Shown: positions 7,490 through 10,861 of the stretch, piece by piece
Layout of the letters: every line of letters begins with the position of its first letter
Numbering within the stretch: position 1 is the first letter of the stretch
NCBI GenBank assembly: GCA_964462295.1
Contig: CAYWXH010000054.1
Span: 1 to 10,861 of the forward strand
DNA: 10,861 bases
Reading direction: 5' to 3'
Origin: JALVIU01 sp964462295
GTDB lineage: Bacteria > Atribacterota > JALVIU01
Program-made: the position numbers and the translations under genes
Notes under the pieces: generated by a model
What the model was told of the DNA's origin: nothing
Seen by the model: only the letters and a program-made list of their open reading frames with translations
The model's database searches: none

Positions 7490-8715
7490 TAGTAGTGATA
7501 GGTGGTGGGCCTGCCGGAATGATGGCCGCTATAGAAACTAAGAAAAAGGGTAAAGATGTAATACTTATAGAACGAGCAGAGAGGCTTGGTGGAGTCTTGC
7601 CTCAATGTATCCATAATGGATTTGGTCTTCACTATTTTGGCCTGGAACTTACAGGACCTGAATTCTCTGAAATGTTAGAGGAAAAGGTATATGAACTTGG
7701 GGTAGATGTATGGCTTAATAGTATGGTGCTCGATGTAACTCCCAAGAGAGAGGTTATAGTAGCAGGGGAAGAGGGATACAAAACATTAAAACCCGATGCT
7801 GTGATCTTTGCAGTTGGGGCAAGGGAGAGACCGAGAGGTGCTCTTGGCATCCCAGGTAAGAGGCTTGCAGGGGAGTATGTGGCAGGTCAAGCTCAGTATA
7901 TGACTAATATACAGGGCTATAAAATTGGAAATAGTGCCCTTATTGTAGGATCAGGGGATATAGGACTTATTATGGCAAGAAGGCTTACCTTAGAAGGTAT
8001 AGATGTAAAGGCAGTAATTGAGATAATGCCCTATGCAGGAGGCCTTTCAAGAAATATTAACCAGTGTCTTAAGGATTTTAATATTCCTCTTATTACATCA
8101 TATGGTGTAAAAACTATACAGGGGGATAATAGAATAAAAGAAGTAGTTGTGGCAAAGGTGGATGAAAAAGGGGAATTTATAGAGGGAACAGATTATGTAT
8201 ATAAAGTGGATACAGTACTTTTCTCTGTAGGACTTCTTCCCGAAGTAGAGCTCTTAAAAGGGGCAGGCATTCCTATTTTGGAATCTACCCGTGGCCCTAT
8301 AGTAGATCAGTATTTTTCTACACCTTTACCTGGTTTTTATACTGTTGGAAATGGGGCAGCTATCTTTGATCTTGTGGATAATGCGGTGAAAAGTTCTATA
8401 GTAGTAGCCAATGCTATAGAGAAGGACTATGTTCCAGAGGGAAAGTTTATACCTCTTCTTCCAGGTAAAGATGTGAGGGTTTTAGTTCCTCAAAGGATAA
8501 ATGTAGATAAATTTGATGAGCCTTTTACCCTATATGTACGTGTATCCAAACCATCCATAGGGGCAAAAGTGATACTTTCATCTCATGGGAAAACAATCTT
8601 TAAACGTACATATCCTGCACTTCGACCAGCAGAGATGGTCGATATAGAAATCACTCCTTCGATGCTTACAGGAGATGAAAAAGAGATCTTAGTGGAGGTA
8701 CAGGAAAGTGTCTAA
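7486..8715 (+). CDS. FAD/NAD-dependent oxidoreductase, partner of the glycerol-3-phosphate dehydrogenase
   Basis: A 409-aa pyridine nucleotide-disulfide oxidoreductase-type flavoprotein. VIGGGPAGMMAA (4-15) binds FAD and ERAERLGG (29-36) follows. AVGARERPR is at 109-117. A second Rossmann motif, IVGSGDIGLIMARR (153-166), has an acidic residue (Glu179) at the end of the next strand, pointing to NAD(H) rather than NADP(H). TVGNGAAIFDLVDNA (286-300) is the late FAD contact. The redox CxxC of thioredoxin-type reductases is absent; the only cysteines are Cys41 (in QCIHNGFG) and Cys194. Residues from about 325 form a beta-rich C-terminal extension. It resembles the small flavoprotein subunits of HcnB or sarcosine oxidase type. 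The ATGA overlap with the preceding gene, with AAGGAG at 7473-7478, implies coupled synthesis. It probably moves electrons from the dehydrogenase to an acceptor; the acceptor is not shown. Confidence 0.85.
   Translation: MIVVIGGGPAGMMAAIETKKKGKDVILIERAERLGGVLPQCIHNGFGLHYFGLELTGPEFSEMLEEKVYELGVDVWLNSMVLDVTPKREVIVAGEEGYKTLKPDAVIFAVGARERPRGALGIPGKRLAGEYVAGQAQYMTNIQGYKIGNSALIVGSGDIGLIMARRLTLEGIDVKAVIEIMPYAGGLSRNINQCLKDFNIPLITSYGVKTIQGDNRIKEVVVAKVDEKGEFIEGTDYVYKVDTVLFSVGLLPEVELLKGAGIPILESTRGPIVDQYFSTPLPGFYTVGNGAAIFDLVDNAVKSSIVVANAIEKDYVPEGKFIPLLPGKDVRVLVPQRINVDKFDEPFTLYVRVSKPSIGAKVILSSHGKTIFKRTYPALRPAEMVDIEITPSMLTGDEKEILVEVQESV
8694..8698 (+). promoter_or_regulatory. Shine-Dalgarno supporting a GTG start
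   Basis: GGAGG at 8694-8698 lies nine bases before GTG at 8708, within the end of the preceding oxidoreductase gene. Starting there places the first cysteine motif of the DUF1667 protein at residue 9, where the family expects it. The two genes overlap by 8 nt. Confidence 0.65.
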
Positions 8716-9070
8716 GGTTATAACACTTACATGTATTGTATGTCCTGTTGGATGTGATCTTGAAATAGTGATAGATGGTGATGATGTTAAAGTTTTTGGA
8801 AATAGATGTCCACAAGGCCAAGATTATGCTGTAAAAGAGATTCGTTCCCCTGAAAGAATCCTTACTACTACATGTAAAATTCTTTCTAAAAAGGAAAGAC
8901 GACTTCCTGTAAAAACAGAGAAACCTATACCAAAAGATAAGATTTTTGAAGTAATGAAAGAAATAAATAGATTAGAAGTAGAACCCCCTATAAAAAGAGG
9001 AGACCCTGTTATAAGGAATGTATTAGGACTTGGGATAGATGTAGTGGCAACCAGGAGTGTGTCTAGCTAG
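8708..9070 (+). CDS. DUF1667 protein, probable small iron-sulfur partner
   Basis: A 120-aa protein of the DUF1667 family, which commonly follows GlpA-like and HcnB-like flavoproteins. The N-terminal half carries LTCIVCPVGCDLEI (7-20) and GNRCPQGQDYAVKE (31-44). Cys9, Cys12, Cys16 and Cys34 are spaced CxxCxxxC then 17 residues to C. This resembles the cluster-binding start of molybdopterin oxidoreductases, so a [4Fe-4S] cluster is plausible but not proven. A fifth Cys56 sits in TTTCKI. The C-terminal half (about 70-120) is predicted mixed and has no cysteine. No signal peptide or membrane segment is visible. It starts with GTG, overlaps its upstream partner by 8 nt and shares one base with the next start codon. 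The likely role is electron relay or assembly within the three-protein oxidation complex. Confidence 0.84.
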   Translation: MSKVITLTCIVCPVGCDLEIVIDGDDVKVFGNRCPQGQDYAVKEIRSPERILTTTCKILSKKERRLPVKTEKPIPKDKIFEVMKEINRLEVEPPIKRGDPVIRNVLGLGIDVVATRSVSS

Positions 9071-9843
9071 TGAAACCTGTTGTTGGTATAATAGGCTTTG
9101 GCCCCTTTGGACAGTTTGTATTGAAACATCTTTCTCCTTATTTTGATGTAAAGGTAACAAGTAGGACCAAGAGAGAGGCACTTGCCAGGGAATTGGGGGG
9201 AGAGTTTGTATCTTTAACTAGGCTTTTAGATACATCTCAGATTGTTATATTTTCTGTGGCTATCCCTATAATCCCTACTTTGATAGATGAGATAAAGGAT
9301 AGGTTGAAACCTAATACTTTGGTATTGGATGTGGCATCAGTGAAGATTTATCCTACAAATATAATGAGATCTTTGCTTCCTAAGGATGTAGAAGTATTGG
9401 GTACACATCCCCTATTTGGACCTCAAAGCGGAAAAGAGGGCATTAAGGGGCTAAAGATTGTACTTACTCCTGTTAGAATAAGAGATGAAAGATTAAATAA
9501 AGTGATTGATTTTCTTCAAAAGGTGCTTGAGCTTGAGGTTTTTGTTATGAGCCCAGAGGAACATGATAAAGCAATGAGTCGAACCCAAGTTATAACTCAA
9601 TATATTGCACGTATATTAAAAGGGTTAGATATAGGGGAGGAGGAGCTTTCCCTTCCTTCTTATGAACTATTACTAAAATTGTACAAAATGTTGGGGGAGG
9701 ATTCGGATACCCTTTTTGAATCTATCCAGCTTTACAATCCTTATGCAGTGTCTGTGAGAGATAGACTAAAAAATATTTGTGTAAATATCTGGAAAGATTT
9801 AAAAGAAAGGGAAGATATCCATAAGAAAGATGGGTTTTTCTAA
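9070..9843 (+). CDS. TyrA-family prephenate/arogenate dehydrogenase-like protein, plant-type
   Basis: A 257-aa NAD(P)-dependent dehydrogenase of the TyrA family, which makes tyrosine precursors from prephenate or arogenate. The Rossmann motif is IIGFGPFGQF at 7-16. A basic residue after the second strand (Ser31-Arg32) suggests NADP(H). DVASVK (87-92), GTHPLFGPQSG (111-121) and EEHDKAMSRTQVITQYIA (163-180) are the expected active-site blocks with the conserved histidines. The C-terminus (LLLKLYKMLGEDSDTLFE, then YNPYA and RL) follows the plant arogenate dehydrogenase pattern, and the bacterial GFRD-TR motif is not seen. GTG is the first possible start, since TAG lies in frame at 9064; AGGAG (9053-9057) is 12 nt upstream, a long spacing. 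It overlaps DUF1667 by one base. The link to glycerol metabolism is unclear; it may be a co-transcribed housekeeping gene or a dehydrogenase with another substrate. Confidence 0.84.
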   Translation: MKPVVGIIGFGPFGQFVLKHLSPYFDVKVTSRTKREALARELGGEFVSLTRLLDTSQIVIFSVAIPIIPTLIDEIKDRLKPNTLVLDVASVKIYPTNIMRSLLPKDVEVLGTHPLFGPQSGKEGIKGLKIVLTPVRIRDERLNKVIDFLQKVLELEVFVMSPEEHDKAMSRTQVITQYIARILKGLDIGEEELSLPSYELLLKLYKMLGEDSDTLFESIQLYNPYAVSVRDRLKNICVNIWKDLKEREDIHKKDGFF

Positions 9844-10612
9844 TAATTCTTTAGAAGAATTTGAGAGTGAAATTAAAAAAAGGTGTGGAGAATTTATAGA
9901 TATTCTTCCCATAGGTATATTTGCATACAAAGATTTTAAGGTTATATATGCAAATAGGAAGATGAGAGAAATCTTTGATTTTCCCATGGATAAATCCGTC
10001 TATAATCTCGATTTACTTAGCCTTTTGCCTCCTAAATATAAGGATAGAATAAAATCCTCTATAGAGACTGCTTTAAGATTAGGCCAAACGGGGGGACGCT
10101 CCATTTTTTATAAAATAAAGACATTAAGTGGCAAGTTAAAATGGTTAGAAGTAAAGGCAAAACTTGTGGAAATAGCAGGTGAATCTATATTTTTGGATTT
10201 TGTTATAGATAGAACCCCTGAACTTGAAATGCAAAAGGAGATCTTGAAGGAAGAAAAAAGATTTAAAATGCTTTTTAACAATGTATCTGAAGCTATATTT
10301 TTTGAAAAACCAGATGGCACAATAGTAGATGTAAACAAGGCTGCATGTGAGATGCTTGGATATTCAAAGGAAGAGCTTATCGGGATGAATGTAAAAGATT
10401 TTATCCCAGAAGAGTTTCTTGGAAAACATGTAGAGATTATAAATTATATAGTTTTAAATAGGGGTGGGAAATATGTAGGCAGAATAGAGAACATGAGGAA
10501 AGATGGGAAGAAGATACCTGTCGAAGTAGATATGAGTCTTATAGATGTAGAAGATGAAAAAGAGATTTTGGTTATTGCCAAAGAGCTTAAAGAGAATGAG
10601 GTATCCCCATAG
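9830..10612 (+). CDS. Stand-alone double-PAS protein without output domain
   Basis: A 260-aa cytoplasmic protein with two PAS domains and nothing else recognisable. The first spans about 20-128 (ILPIGIFAYKDFKVIYANRK early, and the PAC-like end LDFVIDRTPELEM). A charged helix at 129-147 links to the second, at about 145-252 (FNNVSEAIFFEKPDG, VNKAACEMLGYSKEELIG, NMRKDGKKIPVEV). The protein ends eight residues after the last strand, so it is not an obvious truncation, and no kinase, GGDEF or HTH sequence follows in any frame. No cofactor-binding residue can be assigned. The ATG at 9830 is the only normal start after an in-frame stop at 9800. It overlaps tyrA by 14 nt and has no good Shine-Dalgarno nearby; AAAGGGAAG at 9806-9814 is 15 nt away. 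Possible jobs: a ligand sensor, or a partner of a separate kinase such as the one at the left of the window. Confidence 0.85.
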   Translation: MGFSNNSLEEFESEIKKRCGEFIDILPIGIFAYKDFKVIYANRKMREIFDFPMDKSVYNLDLLSLLPPKYKDRIKSSIETALRLGQTGGRSIFYKIKTLSGKLKWLEVKAKLVEIAGESIFLDFVIDRTPELEMQKEILKEEKRFKMLFNNVSEAIFFEKPDGTIVDVNKAACEMLGYSKEELIGMNVKDFIPEEFLGKHVEIINYIVLNRGGKYVGRIENMRKDGKKIPVEVDMSLIDVEDEKEILVIAKELKENEVSP

Positions 10613-10800
10613 TTATAGATTTATTTGTAAGGCCCTCTTTCCTTTGATACTGTAGAGTCTTTCTAGTGTCAGAATTATCACATACCACTTTGTAATGTTT
10701 TCTATATAGAAGCAATTCCACTTTTATTATGGGCCTATTTTCTCTCTATCATTATGAAACCTTGCCCCTTTCCCCCTCATTTTGATCCCTTTCCCTTTTG
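10613..10800. other. Non-coding interval, pyrimidine-rich on the plus strand
   Basis: I see no gene on either strand. The first part contains a weak imperfect hairpin (10646-10670: GATAC and TAGA against TCTA and GTGTC, with a 2-nt bulge) without a T tract, so no convincing terminator for the upstream operon. From about 10762 to 10800 the plus strand is almost all C and T (CCCC, CCCCC and CCC runs), leading into the palindromic repeat. Composition differs from the coding region. Confidence 0.5.
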
Positions 10801-10861
10801 CCATTGCGAGGGCCACGAAAGTGGCCCGTGGCAATCTGCGGGCCCTATTTGTCATTGCGAG
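10801..10861. repeat. GC-rich palindromic dispersed repeat (REP-like), continuing past the window
   Basis: CATTGCGAG occurs at 10802-10810 and again at 10853-10861, a spacing of 51 bp, and the second copy is cut by the window end. Within the first unit GGGCCAC (10810-10816) and GTGGCCC (10821-10827) form a perfect 7-bp stem with a GAAA loop. The outer ATTGC (10803-10807) pairs with GCAAT (10831-10835). This matches the familiar intergenic CATTGCGAG...GCAATC repeat seen in many bacterial phyla. It stands out as much more GC-rich than the rest of the window. Its function is unknown. Confidence 0.7.

Noticed and set aside
10646..10670. Hairpin after the PAS gene as an operon terminator
   Set aside because: Imperfect stem with a bulge and a wobble pair, and no T tract after it.
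10801..10861. CRISPR array
   Set aside because: The repeated unit is a short palindromic element with only two partial copies and no spacer pattern.

Overview
The window comes from an AT-rich bacterium whose genes are packed tightly on the plus strand. Isoleucine is often ATA, arginine is mostly AGA/AGG, and the proteins are rich in Lys, Glu and Ile. This suits a low-GC, anaerobic, possibly thermophilic lineage. The left-hand hybrid histidine kinase looks like those of Deltaproteobacteria or Nitrospirota, while the glycerol genes resemble those of Thermotogae and Firmicutes. I do not assign a taxon.

Layout: (1) 1-1215 is the 3' part of a PAS/histidine kinase/receiver hybrid sensor that begins before the window. 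(2) 1216-1406 is a control region. It holds a consensus promoter (TTGACA, 16 bp, TATAAT), a perfect 11-bp inverted repeat over the -10 and predicted start point, a possible leader hairpin and a strong Shine-Dalgarno. (3) 1407-4541 encodes a UgpB/UgpA/UgpE-type ABC importer for glycerol-3-phosphate or a related glycerol phosphate compound. A strong intrinsic terminator lies between ugpB and ugpA. (4) 4549-9070 encodes glycerol kinase, a GlpA/GlpO-like FAD oxidoreductase with a BFD-type [2Fe-2S] domain, a second FAD/NAD oxidoreductase and a small DUF1667 cysteine protein. (5) 9070-10612 adds two genes that do not obviously belong: a TyrA-family prephenate/arogenate dehydrogenase and a stand-alone double-PAS protein. 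(6) 10613-10861 is non-coding, pyrimidine-rich, and ends in a GC-rich palindromic dispersed repeat that runs off the window.

Working model: glycerol-3-phosphate is imported by the ABC system, or made from glycerol by GlpK, and is oxidised to dihydroxyacetone phosphate by the soluble three-gene flavin/iron-sulfur module. No ABC ATPase, glycerol facilitator, GlpP-type regulator or quinone-linked membrane anchor is present here. From ugpA onward every junction is 12 nt or less, or overlapping, so 2820-10612 is almost certainly one transcription unit.

The core is a known type of glycerol operon in an unusual arrangement, not a clearly new system. The points most worth following up are the plant-type TyrA homologue and output-less PAS protein at its end, the electron route of the oxidation module, and the inverted repeat over the promoter.
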